A stretch of 64,000 bases of DNA from Hoeflea marina (GCF_003182275.1 NZ_QGTR01000001.1:62001-126000); one strand, 5' to 3'; shown: positions 55,322 to 63,999, numbered from the stretch's first letter. Notes: generated by a model from the sequence alone, not told the origin. Program-made: numbers and translations.

Positions 55322-55528
55322 TCAGTTGAGCTGCCGGTCCCGCGCCTTTCGGGCTTTGGCCATTGCCTTTTCCAGGTCCCGCGCGACCTCCGGGCTCTTG
55401 TTCTCGCGCGCCAGGGCCAGCGCCATGTCGAGCTGCATCATGATCATGGCCAGACGGTCATCATCACTCTGGCTGTCGAGATGCACCGCCTTGATGGGGA
55501 ATTCCATTGCTTGGCGTTTTCTGATCAT
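55322..55528 (-). CDS. Small conserved-looking protein after a LysR gene
   Basis: A 68-residue soluble protein, charged and helical (DDDRLAMIMMQLDMALALA, then SPEVARDLEKAMAKARKA). The ATG at 55528 overlaps the LysR stop (ATGA), so it is translated with that gene. Function unknown. It has no recognised motif, but coupling to the LysR gene and a regular heptad-like Ala/Leu pattern favour a real protein. Confidence 0.6.
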   Translation of the reverse strand: MIRKRQAMEFPIKAVHLDSQSDDDRLAMIMMQLDMALALARENKSPEVARDLEKAMAKARKARDRQLN

Positions 55529-56523
55529 GACCGGGCAGTAAACCCCTCGAAATAGGCGCGCAGATCGTCGCGCGAAAACCGTTCTTCAATGTCCGCCGGC
55601 ATCAGCAGCTTCTCGCCGAACCACGGATATTGCTGCGCATCGAACGCATCTGCCAGAAAATCGATGAACTGGCGGTGACGCGCAGACTTCATGATTTCCG
55701 GGTGCGTTGCAAGCCAGATCTCCGCCATGAAGGTCGTGCCGAAATTCACCGACACCACGTCCCCGCCAATGGCGCGGGCATAATTGGGCATCAGTCCGAT
55801 GCCGGCGCCCTTGGTGATCGCCCAGTAATGGGCGCTCGAGAAGTTGGTCTTGAGCCGCACCATGCGCTCGGCGACCTGCTGGCCGTAAATGCGCTCGAGC
55901 CCGTAGCCCTTGAGCTGGTCGGTCTCCTGCTCGACGATGCGATGTCCTGCGAGTTCGATCAGGTTCCTGGGCGCGCCGTGCTTGGCGATGTAGCCGGCGC
56001 TGGCGAACGGCACCATGTGCAGGTAACCCAGCCGCCGGGTGATCAGCTCCGGGCGCTCCGGCTTGACCAGCTGGATGGAAATATCGGCCTCCAGCCGCAT
56101 GACGTCCACCGAGCGCATCGCGCATTGCAGTTCGATGCGGTTCTGGGCGTTGGTCTCGTCCATGTACTTGACGATGCGGGGCGTCAGCCAGAACGAGCCG
56201 AGGCCCTCGGTGATCGCCAGCCGGATCGGGCCGTTGGCGGCTTTCTCCGCCAGCGCCGCGATGCGCCACATGTCGGAGACGGAGCTTTCGACATCGCGCG
56301 CGGCCATCACCACCCTGCGGCCCTCGACGGTCAGCCGCACGCCGTCGGCCTCACGGTGCAGCAGCGGGTAGCCGAGCTGGTCCTCGAGCCGCAGGATGGT
56401 CCGGCGGACGGTGTTGATCGCGATGCCGAGTTCATCGGCGGCCTTGCGAAAACTCGCCGCCCGCGAAACCACGAGCAGGATGCGGATGCTGTTCCAGTCG
56501 GCGTTGCGCCAGGGGTGTTCCAT
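55525..56523 (-). CDS. LysR family transcriptional regulator
   Basis: A 332-residue regulator with its helix-turn-helix in residues 9-66 (ADWNSIRILLVVSRAASFRK, then AINTVRRTILRLEDQLGY) and a long effector domain ending PWFGEKLLMPADIEERFSRD. Its general form resembles the LsrB/VtlR group of rhizobial and Brucella LysR proteins, but that is a guess by feel. It is divergent from the GNAT gene at 56602, with 78 bases between starts. It is co-translated with the 68-residue protein. Confidence 0.88.
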   Translation of the reverse strand: MEHPWRNADWNSIRILLVVSRAASFRKAADELGIAINTVRRTILRLEDQLGYPLLHREADGVRLTVEGRRVVMAARDVESSVSDMWRIAALAEKAANGPIRLAITEGLGSFWLTPRIVKYMDETNAQNRIELQCAMRSVDVMRLEADISIQLVKPERPELITRRLGYLHMVPFASAGYIAKHGAPRNLIELAGHRIVEQETDQLKGYGLERIYGQQVAERMVRLKTNFSSAHYWAITKGAGIGLMPNYARAIGGDVVSVNFGTTFMAEIWLATHPEIMKSARHRQFIDFLADAFDAQQYPWFGEKLLMPADIEERFSRDDLRAYFEGFTARS

Positions 56524-56601
56524 GGGTGGAACTCACTGTTTCAATCTTTGCCAAAGCCAATGGATTAGCGGAGACGCTAATACACCATCACGCCAATCAG
56601 G

Positions 56602-57828
56602 ATGGTTAAGCCAATGTACACTGCACCAGAAAATAGAGTTTCGCCTCCAAATGCAAGCGTATTGCCCGGTCGCTCGGAATTCGACGCCGAGAGGGTGGAT
56701 CGGGCGGCCGCGCTGGTCAGCGTCACCAACCGCGTCGAGGCAGCCGACGTCCCCGACCTGCTCGCCGCCGCCGGCAAGGTCATCGGCCGGCTGGCGACGC
56801 CGGAAACGGTTCTGCGCGTGGCCGCCTCCAATGCCGATTCAATCTGGCTGTTTTCCCGCCGAGGCCGCTCGAGGGCAGAGGGATTCGTCTCGATGCTGCT
56901 GCTCACCGCGGCCGGCCGCTCGGCGCTGTTCGACGGCAGGCTCAACCTTCTCGACCCCCAGCCGGAATATCTGGTCAGCCAGCACCAGAAGCCGGCCGCC
57001 ATCTATATCTGGGCCAGCTACACGCCGGGTCTGCTTGCCGCCGGCCTGTCGCGGGTCATGGACCGTTTCGACTCGCCGCATTATGCGCAGGCCGACATCA
57101 TCTCGACCTCCTTCACCGTGCGGGGACACCGGGCCATGGTGCGGCGCGGCTTCGAGCAGGGGGTCTGGCACGAGGGCAGGTTTCTCGACGGCTTCTACAT
57201 GGTGCCGCGGGCGCCGGCGACGCTGGCCGAGCGCCTGCCGCGCTACGCCACCCATGACAGGGTGCTGCGCCCGACCGGCATCCGCGTGGTCAATGGCTTC
57301 GATGACATGATGCGGATTGCCGCCGTTCGCTCCGCCGTCTTCATCGGCGAGCAGGCCTGTCCTTTCGATGAGGAATTCGATGGCAACGATCTCGCAGCCA
57401 CGCATCTGCTGGCCTTCGTCGACAACGAGCCCGCCGGCTGCATGCGGCTGCGCTTCTTCGGCGACTTCGCCAAGCTCGAACGGCTCGCCGTCCGCAAGGA
57501 ATACCGGCGCTCGACCACGGCCTTCAGCCTGGTCCGCGCCAGCGTCGCACTCTGCCGCGACAAGGGCTTCCGTCGCATCTACGGCCATGCGCGCGAGGAC
57601 TATCTGCCCTTCTGGCAGCACTTCGGCTTCAGGCTGAAGGAGAATGGTGCGCCGTTCGCCTTCTCCGATCACCTGTTCGTCGAGATGGTCGACGAGATCG
57701 AGCCCCCGGCGGGCGCATTGTCGCTTGCCGATGATCCCTATCGCCTCATCCGCCCCGAGGGGTCCTGGCATGTGCCGGGTCCGCTGGAGCTCTCTGCAGC
57801 CCGTTCGACCACTGTCGTGCCGAACTGA
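56602..57828 (+). CDS. GNAT-family acetyltransferase with long N-terminal part
   Basis: A 408-residue protein. The C-terminal ~150 residues (about 230-380) are a GNAT fold: HLLAFVDNEPAGCMRLRFFG, KLERLAVRKEYRRSTTAFSLV and later RIYGHAREDYLPFWQHFGF, with an acetyl-CoA pyrophosphate-type loop. The N-terminal 230 residues have no domain I recognise. ATG 56602 or 56614 could start it; neither has a strong site. It is divergent from the LysR regulator, likely its controller. The small gene at 57839 follows after 10 bases. Substrate unknown. Confidence 0.8.
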   Translation: MVKPMYTAPENRVSPPNASVLPGRSEFDAERVDRAAALVSVTNRVEAADVPDLLAAAGKVIGRLATPETVLRVAASNADSIWLFSRRGRSRAEGFVSMLLLTAAGRSALFDGRLNLLDPQPEYLVSQHQKPAAIYIWASYTPGLLAAGLSRVMDRFDSPHYAQADIISTSFTVRGHRAMVRRGFEQGVWHEGRFLDGFYMVPRAPATLAERLPRYATHDRVLRPTGIRVVNGFDDMMRIAAVRSAVFIGEQACPFDEEFDGNDLAATHLLAFVDNEPAGCMRLRFFGDFAKLERLAVRKEYRRSTTAFSLVRASVALCRDKGFRRIYGHAREDYLPFWQHFGFRLKENGAPFAFSDHLFVEMVDEIEPPAGALSLADDPYRLIRPEGSWHVPGPLELSAARSTTVVPN

Positions 57829-57838
57829 GGGAACCGCA

Positions 57839-58108
57839 ATGCCGAACGGTCAGGCGGAAGCCTTCGCATGGATCATCCGAACCCTTGTCAATTGCCGGCA
57901 GGAGGCTGAGCGGCTCAATCTCGCCGATCTGAGCCAGGTCATCAACATGGCGGTGCTGCAGACGGCGCTCGACTGGGAGGGCAAGGAACCCGCCACGGGA
58001 AAGGAAACAGGTCTTGAGGCGTTGCTGCGCCTGAAGATGAAACTCGCATTTTCGGAACGGAGCGACAACGTCGTCCTTCTGAATTCGAAAACCGCCGGGG
58101 AAGCCTAA
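57839..58108 (+). CDS. Small protein coupled to the GNAT gene
   Basis: An 89-residue soluble protein, mostly helical (EAFAWIIRTLVNCRQEAERL, then GLEALLRLKMKLAFSERSD). It starts 10 bases after the GNAT stop with GAGGGAA ahead of ATG 57839, so it is expressed with that gene and is likely to work with it. No known domain. A hairpin with a seven-T run follows. Function unknown. Confidence 0.65.
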   Translation: MPNGQAEAFAWIIRTLVNCRQEAERLNLADLSQVINMAVLQTALDWEGKEPATGKETGLEALLRLKMKLAFSERSDNVVLLNSKTAGEA

Positions 58109-58121
58109 CGACCAGCGGTTG

Positions 58122-58177
58122 CCGGGCAGGTGCAGGGTTGACGCCCCCGTTCACGGGCGCACCTGCCCGGTTTTTTT
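58122..58177 (+). terminator. Terminator of the GNAT operon
   Basis: CCGGGCAGGTGC (58122-58133) pairs perfectly with GCACCTGCCCGG (58159-58170) across a 25-base loop with inner pairing, followed by TTTTTTT. Strong intrinsic terminator 13 bases after the small protein gene. Confidence 0.9.
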
Positions 58178-58340
58178 GCGCGCGGCGCTCCCCGCCACTC
58201 CTTCCGCTGTCCGTGCGTCATCGGCAAGCGGCGCCCGGCAATCGATGGTCATATTTTAGGATAGGCGTTAGGCCAATCGAGATGTTCCTGCTCTATCCGT
58301 GCACGTCCGGGACGGTGCAATGGAGCGGTGCGCAAACCAC

Positions 58341-59963
58341 ATGGCAAAGTCATTCCTCAAAGACCGAGCGGGCAATATCGGCCTCTCCTTTGCCGTCCTG
58401 TCGCTTCCCATGTTGCTCGCAGGCGGCCTCGCGGTCGACTATATCGGGCTGAGCGTCCACCGGACCTCGCTGCAGAATGCCGTTGATGCCGCAGCCCTGG
58501 CCGTCGCCCGCGAGGGCCGGATCAGCGAGGAGGCGGCGCTCGATATCGCCATCGACACGGTTGCCGGCAACTTCGCCGACGGCCGGGCCTTCGATGTCGA
58601 GGTCAAGCTCGTCGGCGACGATGTGACCGTCCGGGCAAACGCGGAGCAGCCCTTGATGTTTGGCGGCTTCATCGGATCGAAGACGATGCCGGTCGGCGCC
58701 GTGGCCACGGCCACCTACGCATCGACCAGATAAGAGATCGCCTTTGTTCTCGACACCACCGGCTCCATGGCTGGCGGCAAGCTGGTCTCGCTGCAGGATG
58801 CTGCCCTGGGGCTGGTCGCAGACATGGCCTCGCTGGAGTTGGGAAAGGATCAGATCCGGTTTGCCGTCGTTCCCTATGCCACCTTCGTCAATGTCGGTCC
58901 GGACCATGCGCCCACGATCAACGGCGCGGGCAAGGTTACGCACCCGGGCGCGGAGTGGCTCGACCAGGATGCAAGAATCGCGCTTCCGCAGGTCGACCTC
59001 CCGGATGGCCTGAGCCGGTTTGCCATGTACCGGCATCTCGGCAAGCCATGGCCGGGATGCGTGGAGACCCGGCAGGCCAGCTCCAGCGGTGCCCACGATA
59101 CCGATGACACGGTGCCCGACCCCGGCGATCCGGCCACCTTGTTCACCCCGACATTTGCCATCGACGAGCCGGATGACAAGGGCAGGTATCCGAACTCCTA
59201 CCTGCCCGATGCGGGCCGGCCGGCCAACGGCAAGAAGGCGACGGCGGCCGGAAGGGAAAGCCAGCTCGTCCGCTATGGCGCGACCGAAACATACGTCAAG
59301 CCGAAGAACCTGGAAGACACTCTCGCCCATACGTCGAAATGGAAGAAGGTGAAGGTCGACGATTCCGCTTCCAGGTTCTATGCCAACGAGTCCGATGCCA
59401 GGGGGCCCGGCTACGGCTGCGAGACCAAGCCGCTGGTGCCGCTGACCTCGGATTTCGCGCGGATCAGCACCGTGGTGAAGGGGCTCAGCGCCAACGGCTC
59501 CACCAACACGCTCGAGGGCGTGATGTGGGGATGGCGCGTCCTGTCCAAACGCCCGCCGTTCAGCGAAGGCGCGGCAAAGTCCGATGCAGCTACGCAGAAG
59601 ATCATGATCTTCGTCACCGACGGTGCCAATTCATTCGGCAACCTGCCCAATGACTTGGGTTCGGGCTATTCCAGTTTCGGCTACCTGGTCGATGGCCGCC
59701 TCGACGGCATGATCTCGGCAAACGCGTCGCAGACCAATGACGCGCTCAACGACCGGACGGAAGCCGCGTGCGGCAAGGCCAAGGCCGATGGCATCGAGAT
59801 CTACTCGATCCGGCTGGAGGAGCCCGACGTCAGCACGGCCGCCATGCTCGCCAACTGTGCAAGCGGCAGTAACCACTATTTCGATGCCCCCTCGCGCCAG
59901 GATCTCTCCGACATCTTCAGGGACATCAGGAAGGGCATTGTTCGGGTCCGCCTGACATCCTGA
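58341..59963 (+). pseudogene. TadG-like von Willebrand protein, broken by one stop codon
   Basis: One frame encodes a Flp/Tad-type protein: a TadE/G-like N-terminal helix (FLKDRAGNIGLSFAVLSLPM, near residues 5-24), then a von Willebrand A-type region. A TAA at 58731-58733 interrupts it in frame, just before EIAFVLDTTGSM, which carries the metal-site (DxTxS) motif. The frame continues without shift to 59963, where relatives would read a Tyr codon at the stop. A later start (ATG 58767) begins after the metal motif, so neither half can work alone. Cause could be a recent C-to-A type change, or a sequencing error. The start at 58341 (MAKSFLKDRAGN) is the best fit to relatives. Confidence 0.85.
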
Positions 59964-59996
59964 CGGCCTCGCCCCTCCGTCCGGCGGGGAGGGCGT

Positions 59997-60221
59997 TCAG
60001 CCGTGGAATTCACCTTCATTGGCTTCGCCTTCGTCGCGGTGGATCTTCCAGTCCTCGCCGGACGGCTTCTGCGAAGTGGCGTCGTCATGGCCGGTGATGA
60101 CCCGCGGCTTGGCGCTGGAAACCCCGCTGTTGTGGCTGCCTTTGTCCGACTGCTTGAACTGGCCTTTGGCGTCCTTGCGGATGGCGTCAGGAGCCGGTGT
60201 CGCCTGCTTCTTCGTGCTCAT
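59997..60221 (-). CDS. Small hydrophilic stress-type protein
   Basis: A 74-residue, very hydrophilic and probably disordered protein (QSDKGSHNSGVSSAKPRVIT, HDDATSQKPSGEDWKIHRDE), similar in style to small general-stress proteins of Hyphomicrobiales. Its ATG overlaps the stop of the gene upstream (ATGA at 60221-60218), so they form a two-gene operon. No known domain. Likely under the EcfG-like promoter at 60484. Confidence 0.65.
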   Translation of the reverse strand: MSTKKQATPAPDAIRKDAKGQFKQSDKGSHNSGVSSAKPRVITGHDDATSQKPSGEDWKIHRDEGEANEGEFHG

Positions 60222-60424
60222 GGCTTGCGCTTCCCGGTCTTGCCCGCGTCCTTGAGACTGCTGCGGTCTGGATCGTCGAGCGTTTCGCCTGCGGCGTCAG
60301 GGTTGGTTGCCGGATTGTCCTCCGCGGGCAGATAGCCGCTGGGGCGGGTTTCCGGCGGCCCTTCCCAGCGGGGGGACTGTTCGGACGTGCCGGCGGGGGC
60401 GGGCTTGGGAGACTTCTTTTCCAT
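60218..60424 (-). CDS. Small hydrophilic protein, first gene of stress pair
   Basis: A 68-residue proline- and charge-rich protein (KKSPKPAPAGTSEQSPRWEG, ETLDDPDRSSLKDAGKTGKR) with no hydrophobic core. ATG 60424 follows GGAGG at five bases, a strong start; a longer in-frame start at 60508 runs through the promoter and is rejected. Divergent from the ferritin-like gene at 60651, with an EcfG-like promoter 36 bases ahead of its start. Unknown function. Confidence 0.65.
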   Translation of the reverse strand: MEKKSPKPAPAGTSEQSPRWEGPPETRPSGYLPAEDNPATNPDAAGETLDDPDRSSLKDAGKTGKRKP

Positions 60425-60459
60425 GGTTTCCTCCGAAGTGTCGTGATCGTCTCTCTTCC

Positions 60460-60484
60460 AACTCCCTTGTTGCCTGGCGGTTCT
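60460..60484 (-). promoter_or_regulatory. Near-consensus EcfG promoter (small-protein operon)
   Basis: On the minus strand, AGAAC (60484-60480), 17 bases and GTT (60462-60460) nearly match the GGAAC-N16/17-GTT general-stress promoter. It lies 36 bases before the ATG at 60424. One mismatch in the -35 element. Confidence 0.4.
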
Positions 60485-60575
60485 AGTCCCCGTACCCGAC
60501 GCCGCCATGACGGGGATGGTCCGCGGATTCCTTTAGAAGCAAGTTGTAATCTGATGGAACGCAACCGTTTTTGGC

Positions 60576-60600
60576 GGAACCTAGCGGCAGGGTCCGAGTT
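60576..60600 (+). promoter_or_regulatory. EcfG-type general-stress promoter (YciE-like gene)
   Basis: GGAAC (60576-60580), 17 bases, then GTT (60598-60600), matching the EcfG/sigma-E-type alphaproteobacterial promoter, 50 bases ahead of the YciE-like ATG. The -35 element is exact; the base just ahead of GTT is A where C is usual. Confidence 0.55.
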
Positions 60601-60650
60601 ATGTCCACGGTCACAAACCGGTGATCGGACAGAAAGAAGGGAGCCACCTG

Positions 60651-61148
60651 ATGGCCAAGGAAAAGACGCTCGAGGACCTGTTTCACGACACCCTCAAGGA
60701 CATCTACTATGCCGAACGCAAGATCCTCAAGACGCTGCCGAAGATGAAGCGCGCGGCCAATTCCGAAGGTCTCAAAGCGGCCTTCGACAAGCACCACGCC
60801 CAGACCGAGGGCCAGATCGAGCGGCTGCAGCAGGTCTTCGAACTGATGGGCAAGCCGGCCCGCGGCAAGACCTGCGACGCGATCGAGGGCATCATCTCGG
60901 AAGGCGAGGAGATCATGGACGAATTCAAGGGCTCGCCGGCGCTGGATGCGGGTCTGATCTCTTCCGCCCAGGCGGTCGAGCACTATGAGATCACCCGCTA
61001 TGGCACGCTGAAGCGCTGGGCGACGGAGCTCGGCATGACCGACGCGGCCAAGCTGCTCGATGCCACGCTGCAGGAGGAATCCCAGACCGACAGCGACCTC
61101 ACCAAGCTCGCCGAGGGATCCGCCAACAAGCAGGCTCGCGCCAAGTGA
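60651..61148 (+). CDS. YciE-type ferritin-like protein (DUF892)
   Basis: A 165-residue helical bundle of the YciE/DUF892 ferritin-like family: KTLEDLFHDTLKDIYYAERK near the start, FDKHHAQTEGQIERLQQVF, and SSAQAVEHYEITRYGTLKRW, with Glu/His residues suited to a di-iron site. Members are induced by stress in stationary phase. ATG 60651 follows AAGGGAGCC at seven bases. The EcfG-like promoter at 60576 fits general-stress control. A terminator-like hairpin follows. Confidence 0.88.
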   Translation: MAKEKTLEDLFHDTLKDIYYAERKILKTLPKMKRAANSEGLKAAFDKHHAQTEGQIERLQQVFELMGKPARGKTCDAIEGIISEGEEIMDEFKGSPALDAGLISSAQAVEHYEITRYGTLKRWATELGMTDAAKLLDATLQEESQTDSDLTKLAEGSANKQARAK

Positions 61149-61154
61149 CATGAG

Positions 61155-61187
61155 AAGGCAGCCGGGGGTGATCCCGGCTGCCTTGTC
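61155..61187 (+). terminator. Hairpin after the YciE-like gene
   Basis: A perfect 12-bp stem AAGGCAGCCGGG (61155-61166) with complement 61173-61184 and a 6-base loop begins 6 bases past the stop, ending CCTTG. Likely an intrinsic terminator, with a short T tract. The following 220 bases to the tRNA show no gene. Confidence 0.7.
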
Positions 61188-61404
61188 GATGCCGATGGTG
61201 TGCCGGGCCGGACCGGTCAGTCAAGCGGGGCAGGCGCGCAAGCGTGACCTGACCTGCACGTTTGTAAAAACCGGGCCCCGGGCTCGCTGGGCGAGGCGGC
61301 GGAGCCCGAGGGGGTCGGATCGCCCGCGGTGTCGATGCTTTTTCGACAATCTGACCGGCGAGGACTTGCGCGCAAAAGCCTGATGATCTAGAGCCTCTTC
61401 CAGT

Positions 61405-61481
61405 CGGAGCGTAGCGCAGCCCGGTAGCGCACTAGTCTGGGGGACTAGGGGTCGTCGGTTCGAATCCGGCCGCTCCGACCA
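61405..61481 (+). tRNA. tRNA-Pro (anticodon GGG)
   Basis: A full 77-base cloverleaf. The 7-bp acceptor CGGAGCG/CGCTCCG, D-stem GCGC/GCGC and anticodon stem CTAGT/ACTAG hold a loop CTGGGGG (anticodon GGG). T-stem GTCGG/CCGGC carries TTCGAAT, and the 3' end is encoded ACCA. It reads CCC codons. It lies in a gap of 250+ bases after the YciE-like gene and 110 bases before the polysaccharide genes. No duplicate 3' fragment of the tRNA was seen that would mark an integrated element. Confidence 0.97.
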
Positions 61482-61594
61482 TTATCCAATTTTTGAAAGA
61501 AGCCCCACCGGTCTCGGCCCGGCGGTCTTGGCGTGCCGGCTCCGGTGCGCGGGCTGGTTCTCGTGCGCGGCCGGACCGAAGCGCGATCGGCCGC

Positions 61595-62890
61595 TCAGCC
61601 GACCTTCGCCGCAGGTGCGCGACGTGTCTCGCCCCTCAAGGCCTGCTGCCAGCGCATTTCCAGGGCGATGCAGCCCCAGACGATTCCCATCAGCAGATAG
61701 AAATGCCGCCAGTGATCGGTGTCGATGACATTGCCGATCAGCGTGTGGCCGGCGAGCACGATCAGCGCCATCATCAGATAGGGCTGCCAGGGCCGGTCGC
61801 GCAGCATGTAGCGGAAGCCCTGCACAAACGTCCAGTTGATCAGCACCACATAGCTCACGAAGCCGAGCCAGCCATAGTCCATCAGCGCCTTGAGCCAGAT
61901 GTTGTGGGTGTCCTCGCCCCACAGCAGGCCGAATTCCAGCGGGCCGATGCCGAGCGGATGCTCCATCGCCATGAGAAAGCCGATCTTGTGGCGCTCGAAG
62001 CGGCCGAGCCGCTCGCCGTCATAGTCCTGCACCAGCCGGGCGCGGTTGCTGAACAGGTCCGACACCTGGTCGAACTGCATGGCGATGATCACCGCGGCAA
62101 TCAGCAGCGCGATGCCGATCAGCGTCATGATCAGGATCTTCAGCCGGAAGGCGCCGCTGCGCTCCTTGAGCAGCAGGGCAAACACCATGAGGATCATCGA
62201 GACCCCGAACAGGCCCCAGGCCGCACGCGAGAACGACAGGAAGACGCCGAGCGTCAGCACCATCAGCCCGACGGCGCGCAGCGGCGCGGCCCTCAGCGTG
62301 CCGGTGAGCAGCCCGTGCATGAGGTAGATCGACGGCAGCACCAGGAAGGGGCCGAAGACGTTGGGGTCCTGGAAGACGCCCATGGCCCGGTCATAGCGGG
62401 TGAACATCTCGCCGCCGGGGATGGCATGGAAGTAGCCGAGAATCCCGAACAGCGCGGTGATCACGGCCGCCAGCACCCAGGCGCGGAAGATCAGCCTCAG
62501 CCGCCGCGGCTCGGCCTCGATGATGGCGGCGTAGAACATCGCCGTGAACGCCAGGAACAGCGACACGGCGATGTACATCGGCGTGTCCCGGGTGTCTGCC
62601 ATGGTCAGGATCGAGATCATGCCGCCGATGTTGAAGACGACAAAGAGCACGATCAGCGGGGCGATGTGGCGCGACAGCCTCAGCCCGAACAGCGCCCAGA
62701 GGCCGATGAGGGCGGCCATGTAGATCTCGTAGGGTGCAGGTTCGCGAATGACGAAGCCGGACAGGAACACGCCGAGGCCGACGCAGAACGAGGCGAGCAG
62801 CCCCAGGGCCGCGCGCTGCGGCACGGCGATGCGGGACCGCTGCGCTGCGGCCCGGCTCGGCCCGGATGCGGGGAGGGCGGCGCTGGTCAA
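61595..62890 (-). CDS. O-antigen ligase/polymerase-like membrane protein
   Basis: A 431-residue integral membrane protein with about 12 helices and a large periplasmic loop near the C-terminal third (about 270-340, with LVQDYDGERLGRFERHKIGF and EDTHNIWLKALMDYGW). The HN motif in that loop and the layout match the O-antigen ligase (Wzy/WaaL) superfamily, which polymerises or attaches lipid-linked glycans. It overlaps the stop of the glycosylphosphotransferase gene at 62887 by 4 bases, so the two are co-translated. A polymerase role for an exopolysaccharide is likely. Confidence 0.87.
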   Translation of the reverse strand: MTSAALPASGPSRAAAQRSRIAVPQRAALGLLASFCVGLGVFLSGFVIREPAPYEIYMAALIGLWALFGLRLSRHIAPLIVLFVVFNIGGMISILTMADTRDTPMYIAVSLFLAFTAMFYAAIIEAEPRRLRLIFRAWVLAAVITALFGILGYFHAIPGGEMFTRYDRAMGVFQDPNVFGPFLVLPSIYLMHGLLTGTLRAAPLRAVGLMVLTLGVFLSFSRAAWGLFGVSMILMVFALLLKERSGAFRLKILIMTLIGIALLIAAVIIAMQFDQVSDLFSNRARLVQDYDGERLGRFERHKIGFLMAMEHPLGIGPLEFGLLWGEDTHNIWLKALMDYGWLGFVSYVVLINWTFVQGFRYMLRDRPWQPYLMMALIVLAGHTLIGNVIDTDHWRHFYLLMGIVWGCIALEMRWQQALRGETRRAPAAKVG

Positions 62891-63999
62891 TAGGCGTTTT
62901 CCGTGTTGAGCAGCCGGATCGGGGTGAGCAGCAGGATCTTCAGGTCGAACAGCAGCGACCAGTTCTCGATGTAGTAGAGGTCGCAGGCGGTGCGCTGCTT
63001 GATCTTGTCGTCATTGTCGATCTCGCCGCGCCAGCCGTTGATCTGGGCCCAGCCGGTGACGCCGGGCTTGACCCGGTGGCGCGCGAAATAGCCGTCCACC
63101 ACCTCGGCGAACAGCTTGTCCTGGGTGATGGCCACCACCGCGTGCGGGCGGGGTCCGACCAGCGACAGGTCGCCGCGCAGCACGTTGAAGAACTGCGGCA
63201 GCTCGTCGATCGAGGTCTTGCGGATGAAGCGGCCGACCTTGGTCACCCGCGGGTCACCCTTGGTGACCACCTTCTTCGCCGCCGGGTCGCTGGCCTCGGT
63301 GTACATCGAGCGGAACTTGAACACCTCGACAACCTCGTTGTTGAAGCCGTGGCGCTTCTGCTTGAAGATCACCGGGCCCTTGGAATCGAGCTTGATGGCG
63401 ATGGCCGTGGCGATCATCACCGGCCACAGCACGGCCACGGCGAGCAGGCTGAAGAGGATGTCGAAGCCGCGCTTTGCCACCGAATCCCAGTCGGTGATCG
63501 GACGGTCGAAGATGTCGAGCATCGGCACCGAACCGACATAGGAGTAGGAGCGCGGCCGGAAACGAAGCTTGTTGGCGTGGGCCGCCAGCCGGATGTCGAG
63601 CGGCAGGATCCACAGCTTCTTGAGCAGTTCGAGCACCCGGTTCTCGGCATTGAGCGGCAGCGCGATGATCAGCATGTCGATGCGCGCCAGCCGCGCGAAG
63701 GTCACCAGGTCGTCGACATTGCCGAGTTTCGGGTAGCCTGCCACCATCGGCGGCGAGCGGCGTTCGTCCCGGTCGTCGAAGATGCCGCAGATGCGGATGT
63801 CGTTGTCGCTCTGCTGCTCGATGGAGCGGATGAGGGCCTTGGCCGGTTCGCCGCCGCCGACGATGACGGCGCGGCGCTCCATGATGCCGTTGCGGGCCCA
63901 GCGGCGGATGGCAAAGGCGATGAAATTGCGGTTGAGCACGAGGAAGGCGATGCCGGCGGCATACCAGGCGGCGAACCAGACGCGCGAGAACTGGATGCC
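62887..63999 (-). CDS. Polyprenyl glycosylphosphotransferase, 5' end outside window
   Basis: The frame is open to the right edge (371 codons to the last full one), so the N-terminus is missing. The visible part has a membrane stretch (FAAWYAAGIAFLVLNRNFIA), a CoA-binding-like Rossmann segment (RRAVIVGGGEPAKAL) and the bacterial sugar transferase domain (~160-350). In that domain, VFKFRSMYTEAS, TSIDELPQFFNVLRGD and VKPGVTGWAQINGWRGE are WcaJ/ExoY-type motifs. It adds the first sugar phosphate (often glucose or galactose) to undecaprenyl phosphate. It overlaps the ligase gene by 4 bases and starts an exopolysaccharide locus. Confidence 0.92.
   Translation of the reverse strand, partial: GIQFSRVWFAAWYAAGIAFLVLNRNFIAFAIRRWARNGIMERRAVIVGGGEPAKALIRSIEQQSDNDIRICGIFDDRDERRSPPMVAGYPKLGNVDDLVTFARLARIDMLIIALPLNAENRVLELLKKLWILPLDIRLAAHANKLRFRPRSYSYVGSVPMLDIFDRPITDWDSVAKRGFDILFSLLAVAVLWPVMIATAIAIKLDSKGPVIFKQKRHGFNNEVVEVFKFRSMYTEASDPAAKKVVTKGDPRVTKVGRFIRKTSIDELPQFFNVLRGDLSLVGPRPHAVVAITQDKLFAEVVDGYFARHRVKPGVTGWAQINGWRGEIDNDDKIKQRTACDLYYIENWSLLFDLKILLLTPIRLLNTENAY

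Noticed and set aside
61405-61481. tRNA-Pro as an integration site for a mobile element
   Set aside because: No integrase gene and no duplicated tRNA 3' end was seen on either side within the window.
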